Positions 49,277 through 62,110 of a stretch of DNA of 64,000 nt are shown here, in pieces. Source of the stretch: Citrus sinensis (lineage: Eukaryota > Streptophyta > Magnoliopsida > Sapindales > Rutaceae); contig NC_068556.1 of NCBI RefSeq assembly GCF_022201045.2, positions 4,132,001 to 4,196,000 on the forward strand, written 5' to 3'. The notes under the pieces were generated by a model. It made no database searches. It worked only from the letters and a program-made list of their open reading frames with translations, and was not told the origin of the DNA. The translations under genes were made by a program, and so were the position numbers. Position 1 is the stretch's first letter, and each line of letters opens with the position of its first letter.

Positions 49277-50767
49277 GAGTGCTGATGTTTGCCCCGGGTC
49301 AAACCCCGAAAAAAACAAAACGACGTCGTTTTGTTTTAATTTCTTTTTCTTTTTTGCTTCTCCAAAACGCTGCCGTTTTTGATATCTTTGTTTTTGCTCC
49401 TCCAAAAGAAACCGTAAGTCTCTTCCTTTTGTTCCGTCAGTGTTTGAGAATTACTATTGAAGTTGGAAAGAATTGGAAATGGAACAACTGGTATCTCCAT
49501 GGTTCCTTCCAGCATCAAGATCACATTTTTCATGGAAGAACAAAGATTTGGCTCATCTTGGATGCACAAAAGCCCAACTCTCACCATTGTTTCCAGTGTT
49601 CTCAAGTCTACTTCTTCGTCTTCTCCAACAAGCTTGTTTAACTCTTTGGCGATAAAACAATTGTACACCCAAGTTGAGAGAAGTACTACGTCTGCAGTTG
49701 AAACATTCACTTCAAAATTGCTTTTGCAGCATGCAATCTCCAACAACACAACTCCAAAACTATAAACATCAAATTTCACAGTTATTAGGCCACTGTTTTG
49801 CCATTCAGGGGACATATAGCCTCTAGTCCCTTTGACCCCAGTAACGATTCTAGTTTGTTAATTCTTCTCTCTGTCGCTTTCCCAGGTGAAACGAAGAAAT
49901 GAAGAGGAAGAAAATCAGTAACTTGGTTCTATAACGTTACAAATTCAACCGAGCAGCACGTTGTGAGCATTCCCTTTTCATCAAACGACGTCGCTCTGCT
50001 TTGCTTCAATTCATTTCAGCTGGGCAGCACGTTGTGAGCTCTGCTCTGCTTCAATTCATTTTGAAAATAAATCAGAACATAAAAAATTTTGTCCCCAGGC
50101 CAAACACTAATTACAGAAGCTTGTAGTTGAGACAGGAATAGAAACAGAAACAAACAAAAACAATCAGGAGTTCACACACACAAAAAAAAAATATTTCAGT
50201 AACAATTCCAGCACTAATTCCAACACCAGTAACACTTCCAACAAAAACAATTCCAGTAACATTAACACTTCCAGCAAAAAAAATTCCAACAGCAACAACT
50301 CCAGCACCAATTCCAGCACCAGTACATTTCCAGCAAAAAAAATTCCAGCAGCAACAACCTGGCCTAGGGGAGCCGAAGTGTGGTGCTTTGTGAGTGGATG
50401 AGGAGGGGAGTGTTGGCTGTCGCTCGTGTTAGCTTTATGAGTGCCGGCTGTCGCGTGACTATTGGTGATGGCAATGAAGACCTCGATCACGTGATGGCGG
50501 TGGTCCGTCATCTATGGGCTCGTCTTTCGTCTGTACCGACTGTTCGCGTGACCGTGGGTGATTGTTGTTTGTGGGTGTGATTTCGTGGTTTGTCAAAAGG
50601 AAAGTAAGAAAGGGGCAGATAAGCACTTGAGTTTTTTCTGCTTTAGTTTGTTTTGTTTTTACTAACTCAAACGACTACGTTTCATGCAAGTAAAAAGAAA
50701 AAAAAAAACCAAAATGATGCCGTTTTGAAATAATTCGGGGTTTGACCCGGGGAAAGTAGCATTTTCC
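49277..50767. mobile_element. Pack-MULE carrying a receptor-kinase fragment
   Basis: Inverted ends share CCCCGGGTCAAACCCCGAA and then aaaacg.c.tc; the full TIR is about 50 bp, with weaker match in the outer 15 bp. The flanks are identical 9-bp copies, aatttaaaa at 49268-49276 and 50768-50776. A 9-bp duplication, long TIRs starting with G and a captured host gene piece define a Pack-MULE. The interior also holds a repeated gcagcacgttgtgag block (about 49954 and 50024) and an aattccagcaacaa-type imperfect array at about 50200-50360. No transposase is present. Confidence 0.88.
49336..49854 (-). pseudogene. Captured C-terminal fragment of a G-type lectin S-receptor-like kinase
   Basis: From 49854 downward it reads [68 protein letters not shown] and [14 protein letters not shown]. 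This is kinase subdomain VIII to the C-terminal tail of the LECRK/GsSRK family. The frame is open throughout and ends at 49336, yet the ectodomain, ATP site and catalytic loop are absent. It lies wholly inside the Pack-MULE. The parent gene is not in this window. Confidence 0.85.
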
Positions 50768-50989
50768 AATTTAAAAACCAATAATTTTCTAATATCTTTT
50801 ATCTCCTCTTTTGTACAGTACCTTTTATCTCCTCAATTAAAACATTTTCTTCTCTTTTTCTCTATTATTTATTTTTTTTAAAATCCCCAAAAAATGTTTA
50901 TGAAAGCCAATCACTTCCAGTAATGCTCTCATCTTGCTCATATTTCCTACTTTTCTTCTTTTTTGTCTCGTCTTTTTCCCTGGCTTCGT

Positions 50990-51124
50990 CAACCTTCTAT
51001 TTTTAGTTAAAAATCCTTTTTTTTTCGTCATTTCTCTTTTTCCTTTCTTTTTTTCCTTTTCCTTTCTTCTCTCTTTTCTCTTTTTCCTTTCGTTTTTTTT
51101 TCTTTTCTCTTTTTCCTTTCTCTC
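50990..51124. repeat. Long polypyrimidine tract
   Basis: About 135 bases almost purely C and T on the + strand, with runs of tttcctttct type and very few interruptions. It could form a triplex and reads as lysine/arginine/glutamate-rich on the other strand, which explains a spurious open frame there. Confidence 0.85.
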
Positions 51125-51888
51125 GGCCAGCCTTCTCATCTCGTGGTTCCCGGCAAAGACTTCCGATCGTCGTTACGGTGATTCTCGGCGCCAAATTTAG
51201 ATGGCATGCAGCGGTATTTTGTCCGACGGTTCGACGAATAGCGTTTCTCCTTTCTCACGTCATTTTCATTTTTTTTTAGACGAAATCCCTAATGGGTTTC
51301 TTTTTTCATTGACAGTCGCCATCCAGCTTCATCCCTCTAGCCATTTTCGGTGACTCTGCGGCTCCCGTTAGCGATTTTTCGGCGAACTGCGACTCCGCTT
51401 GGCAATTGTTGTGGGATCTACAACTTCTTTTGGCGATTTTCTAGCAAACCGCAGCTGCTCTTGGTGATTTTTTCGGTGAGCCACAAACCTTTGGTGTTTT
51501 TCGGTGGTTCTTGATTATCTAGGGTGATTTTCAGCAGTGTGGGTGAGTTTCTTGTACTGTTTTTGTTATATATATATATAGGTATTTATATATGTTTACA
51601 TGCATGTGTATACATGTGGGTATTTATTTATCTATGTGTGTACTCTTACTTATTGATCTTGGTGAATGTAGCTTTATCACTCCGTGTTTACAAATTCTGA
51701 TTTGTGAAATTGGTGAGTTTGATGTGCCCTTTTTTCCATCTTTCCTTTTTTCTTGGTATATACATTGTTACACTATGTTGCATATTCTGAAAAAAAAATC
51801 TTCATTCTTTATTTTTCATGTTTTTGGTTGTGGTTAATGGTTGATAAATGGTGTGGATGTGTTTTTATGAACCTTGATCTAGTGGTAT

Positions 51889-53910
51889 TTGATAGAAAGA
51901 TGTGGATTGAAGGTGACTCATGTAGTCAGAAGTAGTAGTGTAAATAGCCTTCGTACTGAATCTCCTTCCCATATTTCCATTAGTGAAGACGAAAAATCTT
52001 CTCCCAATGTCTCTAACAGTGGTAATCTATATCCTAGGTCTCCTCCCACTAGGGGTGTCTACCGCAGTAGCCCATGCTTTTCTGGTACACCATCAACCCA
52101 CCAATCTCAGAAAAAGGCTAAGCCATCTACCCATGTGACCCAAGTTCATTCCTCATATCGAGTTCCTAGATCTCCCTCTGCTCCTATTTCAAAATCTAGT
52201 TATCTCAATTCACTAGAAGCTAAGAGGGCTACTTTGGGTTACTTAGAACGAATTAAGGGCAGGCATAACATTCCTTCATATGCCCAGCTTAGGGTACCCT
52301 GTGTAGATGAGTAACCAAAATGCCCTTCACATTGACCTCTTTGATCAAGACTCCGCCTACCTCTCCAACCTTCTTTTATAAGGATGTCCAGTTACTTGAA
52401 GATAGCTCTTAAGCAGCTATCTCTTCTAGGGTGGAGGGACACTCACAGATTTGCAAGTATTATAGTCGGAAGTATTGGGGCATGATATTTATATTCGATA
52501 TTTGAGGGGACTTTACCAATTTAAGAAGCCCAAAGGTCATGTTGTTGCTTATTTTTCTACCTCGGGTGTCCATGGCAATCTTATTAGAGGGGACCATGTC
52601 TTGAAGAAGGGTTATAAATAAGGTAAGTTTGTTGCTGATGGTAAGTGTTGGGAGGATACCCCAGATGATGAAGACAGTAAGTGTTCCCCTCGTAGCTTAT
52701 CATTATTTATTTTTATCCTAGTCCACTTGCATAAATGTTTTGCTAACCTCGGGTTCCCCATGGCTTTGTAGATGTCACGTGGGTGAAAAGGTCATGCCCT
52801 ATTCAGGAGGTGGGGAGAGAGGTGAGTAACTTTATGGAGAGGTTCCGAGTTGTACAGAAGGGTAATGATGTGTTGAAGGAGAGCAGGTTGGAGAGAGCGG
52901 GGCTAATTGACAGAGGTTTTTCATCTCTTTCTAGTGGCGAGTCATGTATGACTTTTAGGTGTTAAGAGGGTACCCTATTATTATCCATGTGACGAAGGTG
53001 CCCCGCGATCACCGTGTTTTACATTTAGCTTTGCTATTTTTTATTTCCCTTTGCTTTGTGTTCATGATGTTTAGTACTTGTCCAGCTGACTTCGTTTTCT
53101 CGTGTGTTAGGTGCAGATATAGAATCAACGGATGACGCTTTTGATGCTGGTGGGTGTATCTTTCGGTACTTAGGATTTTACATTACCACAAAAGAATACT
53201 CGCCTCTTCATGGCCCTGGAGTAAAGGTGAAATCGCAAGGTACCTCTCAGACTAGATCGTTCCTGAAAGAGAAAATTTGGGTTAGTTTCCTTATTTCCTG
53301 ATGATCTTCATGAAAGTGAACTAGATCCGGTGTCCAACGAGAAGTTCTCATATCTAGCCCATTGTTTTTATTATTCTGCAGAGAACGTTACCCTTAAGAT
53401 TGCCGCAGAGACAGATATGTTTAGTTTGAGTGAACGCTATGGCCGAACACTTAAGGCTACTCAAGAAGTAAGTTCTTCCAGGGTACCTCGAGTATACTTT
53501 TTCTCATTCATTATTTATTTATTTATATAGTTATACACACACACACACATATATATATATAACACTCTTCAACAACTGTAGGGGGCCTTTCTTCTGAGTC
53601 ATTATCTTCCAGACTTTGATTCATTTGTCGCTGCCCAGTCAAAGGTTGAAAAATTGATGGGTGAGCTCTAAAGTCAACAATCTCTTAAGGAAAAGCTTGT
53701 TTAGGAAGTCAAGGCATTGAATAAATGCCTTGATGATTTGTCTGGAGAGAAAGCTCGGGTAGAAAGAGATTGTGACGAGCTAAGGGCCAAATACAGGATC
53801 AATTGTCTGAGTAAAAAAAGATGGCAGATGAGGCATATTCCCTTATCATGATGGAGGTATAGAGCATGAATCCAGAAGTGCTGGTACCCTGGGTCAAGAG
53901 ATACGTTAAC
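51889..53910 (+). pseudogene. Degenerate gypsy-type (Transposase_28-like) gag protein of the host element
   Basis: An open stretch 51889-52314 is Ser/Pro-rich and ends LNSLEAKRATLGYLERIKG. Further pieces in shifted frames follow: LRLPLQPSF, FKKPKGHVVAYFSTSG, KFVADGKCWED, LAHCFYYSAENVTLKIAAE, and a coiled coil with LDDLSGEKARVERDCDELRA near 53725-53790. This order (Ser-rich head, conserved core, coiled-coil tail) fits the putative gypsy-type transposon proteins of plants (Pfam Transposase_28). Stops and frameshifts are frequent. The assignment rests on remembered consensus and needs a profile search. Confidence 0.5.
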
Positions 53911-53923
53911 AAGACAATTGAAG

Positions 53924-56233
53924 TGTAACATATGTATAAATTTAAAATAAGAATGAGGCGGTGATTAAGGATTTTGGTGGTTGAGGACTTTTAAAATAAA
54001 AGAAGCTGGAAAAACAAAGCAAAAACAGACACATGCACGTGCGAGAGAAGCTGCCAAACCGACCCAACTACAAACCTGAAAACCCGACCTGACCTGACCC
54101 GCGAACATAACCCGGCTATATCTCGCGATTTCGGCCACCACTCTGGCTAAGTAAGGTATCAATCGAAAGCTTGTGAGACGCTGGTCATACTTTAACTGTC
54201 ATCTTCGTCGGAAATTGACCGGAACGCCGCCGTTTAAGGCTTGAAAAACCGCGGCCAAAACCCATCACTACCGCCGTTGATCTTACCGGAATTTGACCAC
54301 GCCACCACCTCAGTTTTGTTCCCCACGACTCCCTCTTCCATTTCCGACCATCCACTGCCGTTGGGGACATCGTTTTGCCATTGATCGGCTGTTGAAGGAC
54401 TTACAGATTTGGGAGCTCGATCCAGAGCCATCGCCGCGTGTGGGAGGTCATCACCGCCACCGTTGGACTTAGTGTGGCCAGAACTTTCAGACTTGAGCTT
54501 CCCAGCCAGCGTTGACCAAATTCTGGTGACCGTTGACCGCCAAGGGCATTTAGGTAATTTCACAGTATGAAGGCAATTTTGTAATTTTTAAGCCTGTGGA
54601 TATTTTAATAATTCATAGAATTGAGGATTGGGTGTAATTACGATTCCGAAGGTAATTCGGTGATTTACGATTTCAGAGTATTTTAATGATTTACGGACTG
54701 AGGGCATTTTAGCAATTTTATCGACACGGGAGTTGTAAATTATGGATAGATGTTCGTTTCGAGTTTATTGCATAAATTTAGTTGTAATTCTGATTTATGG
54801 AAAATAATTATGTCGTTTCCTTGATTTAGGAGGATCCGCGAGCGAGAACCGATCCGCAGACGTGCACGATAACCGAGCGTGAACACCGTCACTGTGAGTG
54901 GAATATACAAAACCTATTTTCATAGTTAATTAGGATAGTAAAGCATGTTTGCGAAATAAGTATTTTAAATGTTCTGATTTAATGATTCCCTCAAAATGAA
55001 TTTTATTAACGCATTGATATTTTATTAAAATGTTTGGTTAATGGTTTTGCGTATCGACTTTGAATAAGCATGTTAGTATTTTAAAGATAAGAAAAGTGGA
55101 TTCAAATGTGGTATGATTTAAAGTATGGTTAAAAGGTATGTGAATATGAGTATAATGAGTATTTTTTAAATCATTAGACAATACCCTTCCCCTCCAGATA
55201 CAGTGATACAGATGTGATGAGATAGAGGTCTTTGGGGCCCGTCTGAACACACATAGAGGCTTTGGGCCGTGTGTTTGGGCGCTTTTTTCCTTTTAGGAGC
55301 ATATGCATGCGGTATGATGATTACATAGATACAGATATTGAGATACAGATGAGATACAGACCTTTGGGGCCCGTCTGAGTACACAGAGGTTTTGGGCCGT
55401 GTGCTTGGGCGCTTTTGTCCTTTAGGGACTAGATTATACATGCACAGATATGATGAGATATGAGATGGTATTTTTATGTCTATTCGTGTAGCTCCGGGGC
55501 GTGACGGTATCTATATAGTACGTCATTGCCCGTCCGTTGAGATCCGGATACGACGAGATTATTTCCCTGGGTACTTGTGTGGTGATGATTTTCAAATTTG
55601 TGTATTATATATAATATTGTGATATGATTTACATGGTTAGTAATCTGATTTAAATGTTAAATGATTTATTACTGGTTTCTCGCATATGGTTTGATGAAAT
55701 TGTGTTTGGAAATTATATGATTATTTCTTTTAAAATAAGAATTAATTTTCAAAAACTACTATCCACTCACTGATCTCACTGAGTTTTAAACTCATCCCGT
55801 TTTTATTATATTTTTTCCCCCACCAGGAGGTTGCAGGTACACCAGACCGACCCAGCGACTGTAAATATATTTTGAAACGTGATGGTGTTAGAAGATATAG
55901 ATGATTTTGTTAGGATATTTCAGTTATCTTGTCCTTTTGGGATTGTATAAATTTGTTATATTATTCTTTTGGGATTAAGAATAAACTGAGATATTAATAT
56001 TAGTTATAATATTATCTTTTTAGACTTTGGAGATATCTTGAGTAAAAGTCAGTATTTTGGTTGAGGATGTTGATAATTGGAGTTGTTGTATGTTGAATTA
56101 TATTGGGAGTGTTATATTTATAAAGGAAACTGCTGAATTTTTAGCAGAATCTTTATTAATAGAATTATTATCAAGTTCGTTTTGATAATACTAGATTGAC
56201 TTGCCCGGAGGGGATTCAGGGCGGGTCGTTTCA
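53924..56233 (+). mobile_element. Probable 2.3-kb solo LTR (Ty3/gypsy-like) in the host element
   Basis: Starts TGTAACATATG and ends GGGCGGGTCGTTTCA; the ends are inverted TGTAAC/GTTTCA. The flanking 5-mers tgaag and tgaga do not match exactly, so the duplication may have decayed. The interior has the usual 'cactcactgatctcactgag...aggttgcaggta' tail seen in many plant LTRs near 55767-55842 and a 131-bp duplication. No coding domain. It interrupts the gag-like coiled coil. Confidence 0.62.
55211..55430. repeat. 131-bp period duplication inside the LTR
   Basis: Two copies, about 55217-55297 and 55348-55427, share tttggggcccgtctga, acacagaggtttt/acatagaggcttt, gggccgtgtg and tgggcgctttt, with about 90% identity by eye. 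Confidence 0.85.
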
Positions 56234-56931
56234 TGAGACAGAAAGAAACCGTCCACTACCCAATCGGGTAGTCCATCTGGGTACATGGGTACCCAACATA
56301 CCCCAGCAATTGCCTGCCTTAGATGCTCCTGCATGGGCTGCTCATATTTAGGTACCTCGGAGTCTTCTGTTGACCACCATTTGAAGAAAGATGTTGGGGA
56401 TGATGTACCCCTTTTAGTTTAGTTATTACTTTGTGCTGTTATTTTTCTTGGGCTCCCCACATTCTGCACTTGGAACTTATTTCTTTCTTTTGATTTTTTT
56501 GGGATATTTTGCATTGCTTGGATGTCTCTACTCTTGTGATACTGTGCTATTAAGCCCCTTGTTTTGTATTTACATGTAGTAGTATTTTACATCCTTGTTA
56601 CTCTGCATCTAAGTACTTGGCTAAGTTGTCATTTTGTAAATTTTCGGGGTACCTCGCATTATATTTGACAAATTCTTCTCTGAAAGGGGTACCTAAGGTA
56701 CCCAACAAAGAGATCATATTAGGCGCCTAATGGCTCACATAGACACATTTGCTGCATGTCTTTTTTGAAAATTATGTTGAATCTCAACAAATGGATAATC
56801 AAAGCATCGTCATAACATTTTGATTATAATTAAGAGTATGTAGTTGGTGCACCAAATTTATTTCTTGCTCTTCTGAAGCTTTCCCCAAAATTTTGAATTG
56901 CCTATTCTCCACTGGTGTGTGCAATTTCTAA

Positions 56932-59900
56932 TGCTATGAGTGTCAATGTGTAAGTGTACACAACAAGTAATATACTGATGAGTACTCAAATCGTCTATAC
57001 AAGGATTGATGTTATTAGATTTGCTACAGCAACCTTAACAGTGTAGTCTTATTCTAAATTAAAATAAGACAATCTATGAAACTAATAAACTAATTAAAAT
57101 AAAAATGCAATAAAGAAAATGATCTCATCAAACACAAGTATTAATGTAACGCCCACTTTTATTTTTATTTTTTCTCTTTTACCCTTATTAACTTGAGTAG
57201 GATAGTTATTATTAAGTGTTTGTGTGTGAGTAAAATTTATCAAATTACTTTAAATAAGTTACATAAGTTGTTAGTTTTTATAAAAAATATTTATTAATTA
57301 CCAAGTATTTAAGAGGAAGCCATCTTTTTAAGAAGCTGTCTTTTTTTTTTTTTACACCGTTACAAACCGTAGAAAAAAAGGAAAGAAAAATAAGTTTTTA
57401 GAGAAGGAAAAGAAAGTTTTATAACTTCTTTTCTCAGTGTTTGCCTTAAGGTATTAAGTATTTCTTTGACTTATATGATTTATTTTTATGAATTGTTTGT
57501 CTTTAATTACTTGTAGTATGATTTGCGTAATATATGTGTGTTTGTAATGTTGTGATGATATAAACAGTCTCTATTCCTTGCTTGAAATCGTTTTCTTTAT
57601 TTAGAATCATGTGAATATGCTTACATATCATGGAACTAGACATCCTAAGATTTCCATTGATAGGTCTTGTGTTGAAATCGTCAGAGTATGCAAATTGTTA
57701 TGGGTTTTCGAAGTTAGGTTACTGGTGCTTGAAAATTCCGACTTTCAGCAGCGGTTCTCACTTCTGGAACTTTTTCCGTAAGGTTACACATCCTTATAAA
57801 TTATGGTGATTTTTTTATCCACATATCTATGTCTAATATAATTGCATGTTTAATTTCGTAATTTTATTCATTGTGGTTAAATTATTAAAAATTGAAACAT
57901 GCGACTATTGCAGATCTAGAAACTGTTTTCCATAAATTGCAGAAGCTGATACGTGTAACAGTTTGGGCTAATTTATGAATATTACATGCCATGTTAGGAT
58001 TTTATAATGAATTTTCAATCTTTCCTCCGTCTTTAAAAAACTGGAATCGCAGCTTTTGGGCATGTAAAATAAAAGATGTGAAATTTGAAATTCTGTTTTC
58101 AAATCTGGAATTTTCTGGACAGGTTAGATGATCTCGGAAATAAAACGCTTTTAAAATAGTTTCAGGCGTCCAAAAATTATGAATTTTAATTATATGCTTT
58201 CTGAATATGTATTCTGTAATTGGAAAAAAGAAAAATATTATTTCAAGTACTAAAGAATATTTCATGAATTTACTAAGTGATAAAGGTCTAACTTGGTCAA
58301 TGCTGGACAATTTTGTTACTCTGGTGAAAGGTCAGTATTTTGGCTTGATTTTCATAGTACCTCTGTAAATTTTCATGGTTTTCCAACATGTGTATAGGTT
58401 ATTAAAAATCAGCATGTGTAAGATATTCATACTTATGTCTAGAATATGAATAAGTATTGAGCTAGTATAAGTGCCTATGAATTAAGGATGATTGGGATTA
58501 TATTTAAGGTTAGAGATGATATTGATAAAAATATTTTTATGATGATTATAGGACGTGGGTGAGCTCGTTGGTTTGTTCTTAAGGTATTGAGTTGATTTCT
58601 GTGGATTGAGGTAAGTAGATTCATGCATGATGTGTTTTATAATAAATGCAATTTATGTTATAAGAATTATGTTTAAATGGAAGTTTTTACAAAACTGATT
58701 TCTAAAATATTTAAATGAATTTTTGAAAATAAAAATGCTTTTAAATGAATTTATATAAATGTATTTTAAAACAAATTTTTCTTAAGAAATTAGTTTTCTC
58801 AAAACAAATATTTTCTTAAAGAATTTTCTAAAAGAATTAAATGTTCAAAGAAAAATTCTTAAATGTTTTAAAAGACTTTAAATGCTGTTTATAAAAAGAT
58901 GTAAGGTGGATTCAAAAATATTTTGGTTCATAGTCCGTAGTAATGTATATGATGTTAATGTTATGATGTTATGAAATGCTATGGCCAGCTTGCTGGTATG
59001 ATGATGATCTTGTGCACAAAGATGTTATGAATAATGTGGGGTATACTACTCAGAATGAGGAACAATGCGGGGTATAACACCCTAAATGATGAATGATGAA
59101 TGATGATGACTACGAGGCATGAGCTACCAATGTTTATATTTTAATGTTTTTATGAATGTTTTATTGTTTTTAATGCGTTTACATGAATCCACCCCTTATG
59201 CTAAATGAAGATGTTATAAAATGTTTAAACGTTAAATGACAAGGTTTTCAAATATTGTGCATGGATTTGCTTATCGAGTTGACGGCTCTTGCTCATTTAT
59301 TAATACATTAAGTATTGATTTGTAATCTTTGTTTTGAGTAATTGTAAGTGTTGGAATACACTTGGGTTAAGAGATTGGGGATAATCGCTGGATGTAAAGG
59401 TTGATTGACACCTAAGAAGTCAATTGTAAGTGTTTTTGAAGTCTTAAAGGCTTGACAAGTTGAATCCTCAAGCTCGGTGTGCTTCGAGGCATGGACATAG
59501 GCAAGGTTGGCCGAACGACGTAAAAATCTTTGTGTTTGAATCTCTCTTTGCTTAACGTTTTATATTTTGGTTGATTTACTTATTATTGCTTTAAATTCGT
59601 TTAAGATTTGCATTATGTTTTGTTCAAGAATTGCCCTCGTCTCCAATATTTTGCAGATTGATTAAAGATGTGGCTTGGGTTCTTAGATGGAGAATTTTCT
59701 TAGTGGATCTTTGGAGTTGTTTTAAAGATTAAATTTGGCTAGACTTTTTATTTTAGATTAGAGACTTTTCTTTGGAGACTTTATTTTAGATGTTTTATGT
59801 AAGGATTCAATTGGAGCATGAATAATGATTGTTTATCTTGAGATTTATTAATAAGAATAAATGATGCGAGATCTCATTTCAAATTTTACCCTTGTGTTTT

Positions 59901-61104
59901 CATGGGTAATTTTTAGGGTGTTACAATTAATCCAATGAGAATAAAATAGTTGAGTGAATAAACTCACTTAATGGCATTGACTATTTTTCAATTACAGTAT
60001 CGTTGCTAGAACATCTACTACAACATTAGGCAGAATCTCTCATGCATCCTCAGTTGTTGCTTGTTGGATATTTTATATCTAATGCAACCTAATAGTGACC
60101 AATTATTACGCCAACATTAAATATAGCATTAAAAGATCTAGGTTCCATTTACCCTACAAGGTGAATCTCTATATCTAATTCATCACTAATTTTGAATCAA
60201 GCATGACCTTACTCAAATTGAGATTACTCAACTTGGGAAACCCAATGTAAAACTAAGTATTATCTTAGTGAGATCCACTAAGTCAGACATTTTTTAGGCT
60301 CTCTCTTAACTAGTATCTCTAAATGAGTGGCCAACCGAAATAGAGAATTAAATTAAGCACAATTAAGACAAATTGTTATAGCAAACACAGAGCAATGTGC
60401 GAATACCCGTCATTAAGTTCGTTTATTACTCAACTAAAATCAAATTGAGTTCATGATTTGTGATAAAATAGTAAAGAAAATAGTTTCAACCATAAAATAT
60501 ATCCCCATAGATATATAGAAAACAAGAAGATAATAAGAAAAACTTATTTTCGTTTGATCTCTGTGATTTCTCCTATGTCAGCCTTCAATCTATCTCTCGA
60601 TTTCTATTTTTGTTTTGTTTTTCTCTGTGGTTTTTTTCCTTAAGTGACGACTCTCTCTTTTTTCTTTGCATGTGTGCTCATTTTTTAACTTAGAATTAGG
60701 GCAACCGAAGGTCTAGGGCGCATATATTCCATTTTTAGAAACTTCAAATCGCAATCTTCTAGTTGTCTCGCACGAAATCTCCTATGTCAATGCTCCAGGA
60801 TTGCTACAGCAACGGCTCCAGCATCTTCATTGTTTCTTATTTGTTTTAATTCTTCTATAGCCAAGTTCTTTGTTTGTCTCTGCAAGTTTGTTGCGGCAGC
60901 ATTCCTTCCTTAAAATTTAAGCTTTCGGTCACCTATAATTATGCATATGATCTAAGTACACAAATTATTCTAAAACAAACTAAATTTCTTAAAAATAAAC
61001 TAAGATGGATGTTCATGCAAAATATAACTATAATACAATAAAAACACATCATTTACTATCTAAGTACTACTAAGTTAAGTCTAAAAGTGTAATGATAACT
61101 GTCA
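56932..61104 (-). mobile_element. Second LTR of the Tat/Athila-like type, split by another LTR
   Basis: Its left part (TGCTATGAGTGTCAATG, then taagtgtacac, actcaaatcg and aaggattg) is laid out like the left end of the LTR at 46168-47449 (aagcgcacgaatc, cagggattg), and its right end (aaaagtgtaatgataactgtca) recalls that LTR's right end. Without the nested insert it is about 1.39 kb, near the 1.28 kb of the other copy. The right boundary and target duplication are uncertain. Confidence 0.5.
57145..59925 (+). mobile_element. 2.78-kb solo LTR with exact ATTAA duplication
   Basis: Begins TGTAACGCCCAC and ends TTTTTAGGGTGTTACA; the ends TGTAACGCCC and GGGTGTTACA are near-perfect inverted repeats. 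The 5-bp flanks attaa (57140-57144 and 59926-59930) are identical. The interior is AT-rich and non-coding, with tandem gatgatgaa-type stretches near 59030-59110. No gag or pol remains. Confidence 0.85.
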
Positions 61105-61863
61105 TTTCATAGAGTTTATTGGTTACTATGCTCAATTAAGAGAATTGAGGTGTGGGTGTACACATACCTAAATGGAACATCATGACACTACAGTATACTA
61201 TTTAGGCAGCCTTATCATGCTCCTACTGAAAGGCTACCAATGGCATGTTTATTCCCCTTTTGCTTATTTTGGTCTTAAGTAGATTGTCACAATCTGGGTA
61301 GGTCAGGTACCTCAGCTGGTCCTATAATAAGTTAATCATAATTGACAAGCGTATGGCAAAAGTTACACATCATCAAATATGAAGTCAAATTAATGGCAAG
61401 AAATGAATATTACCCACATTTTGCGATTGAAAAGTCGAATAATAAAAAGACGAATGCACATCATAATGTTGAGAAGAAAATGCATTTATAGATTACGAAA
61501 GCATTGATCAATACATGACTCAGCTATGTTATCCTAAGGAGAATAAATGATCGTAAGACCTCCTACTCTTTCATTTGGGGGACTCAAGGAATTCTAAAAT
61601 TGCAACTGACCACCACAAGGTATCTGGGGTAATCTACGTGGCTTACTACATACACAAGCATTAGATTGCGCTTCATGTTGGGGTACTTCTTCATTGGCTT
61701 TGGTAGTCGGAGTAGGCCACTATCTTGAATCTGGTAAAAGATCGGGGGAACGATTCAACTGATGGTGGGATTCGTACCAAAGTTTCGGTAGTGGCTCTCG
61801 TTGTTCCGGCGACAATGATCTAGGAAGATAGGGTACCGTAGAAACACCAAGAGTGTTGTACCC

Positions 61864-62109
61864 TCATTTGTGCGGGATAACATGTGGCGGGCTTTGTACT
61901 TGAGGTTCCCTTGGTGCTGGGGCTTCCGTCTTCTTGGGTTTCTTTTTCTTGGGTTTCTTTTTGCTTTTCATGATTTCGACCTTGTCTTCTTGCCACTTTA
62001 AATGGTATTTCTCATACATCTCAACATGTTGCAAGGCTCGAGAACGGAGATGCTTCTTTTGAAAAGAAAGCCATAACTTGCCCAACTGCAGATTCTTCTC
62101 AAAGTGCAT
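61864..62109 (-). other. Open frame of 81 codons in transposon flank, function unknown
   Basis: The product would be basic, with MHFEKNLQLGKLWLSFQKK, a YEKYHLKWQEDK helix and a (K/P)-rich block (KKKPKKKKPKK), ending in PREPQVQSPP. It matches no family I know, sits at the edge of the transposon block next to recurring ggtac phrases, and is most likely part of the host element, read antisense. Confidence 0.3.
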
Positions 62110-62110
62110 T

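Larger units (their letters stand above)
48236..62110. mobile_element. Nested transposon block around a gypsy-type, gag-like non-autonomous element
   Basis: The host sequence is 48236-49267, 50777-53923, 56234-56931 and 61105-62110. Phrases such as ggtcaggtacctcgg and gggtaccc recur in these pieces and in none of the inserts. A leader-like region near 48410-48480 (gatgctcaagtcag) resembles plant LTRs. The left and right limits are approximate, no matching LTR pair was found, and no reverse transcriptase, integrase or protease motif was seen, so it is a non-autonomous (LARD-like) relic. Confidence 0.6.
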
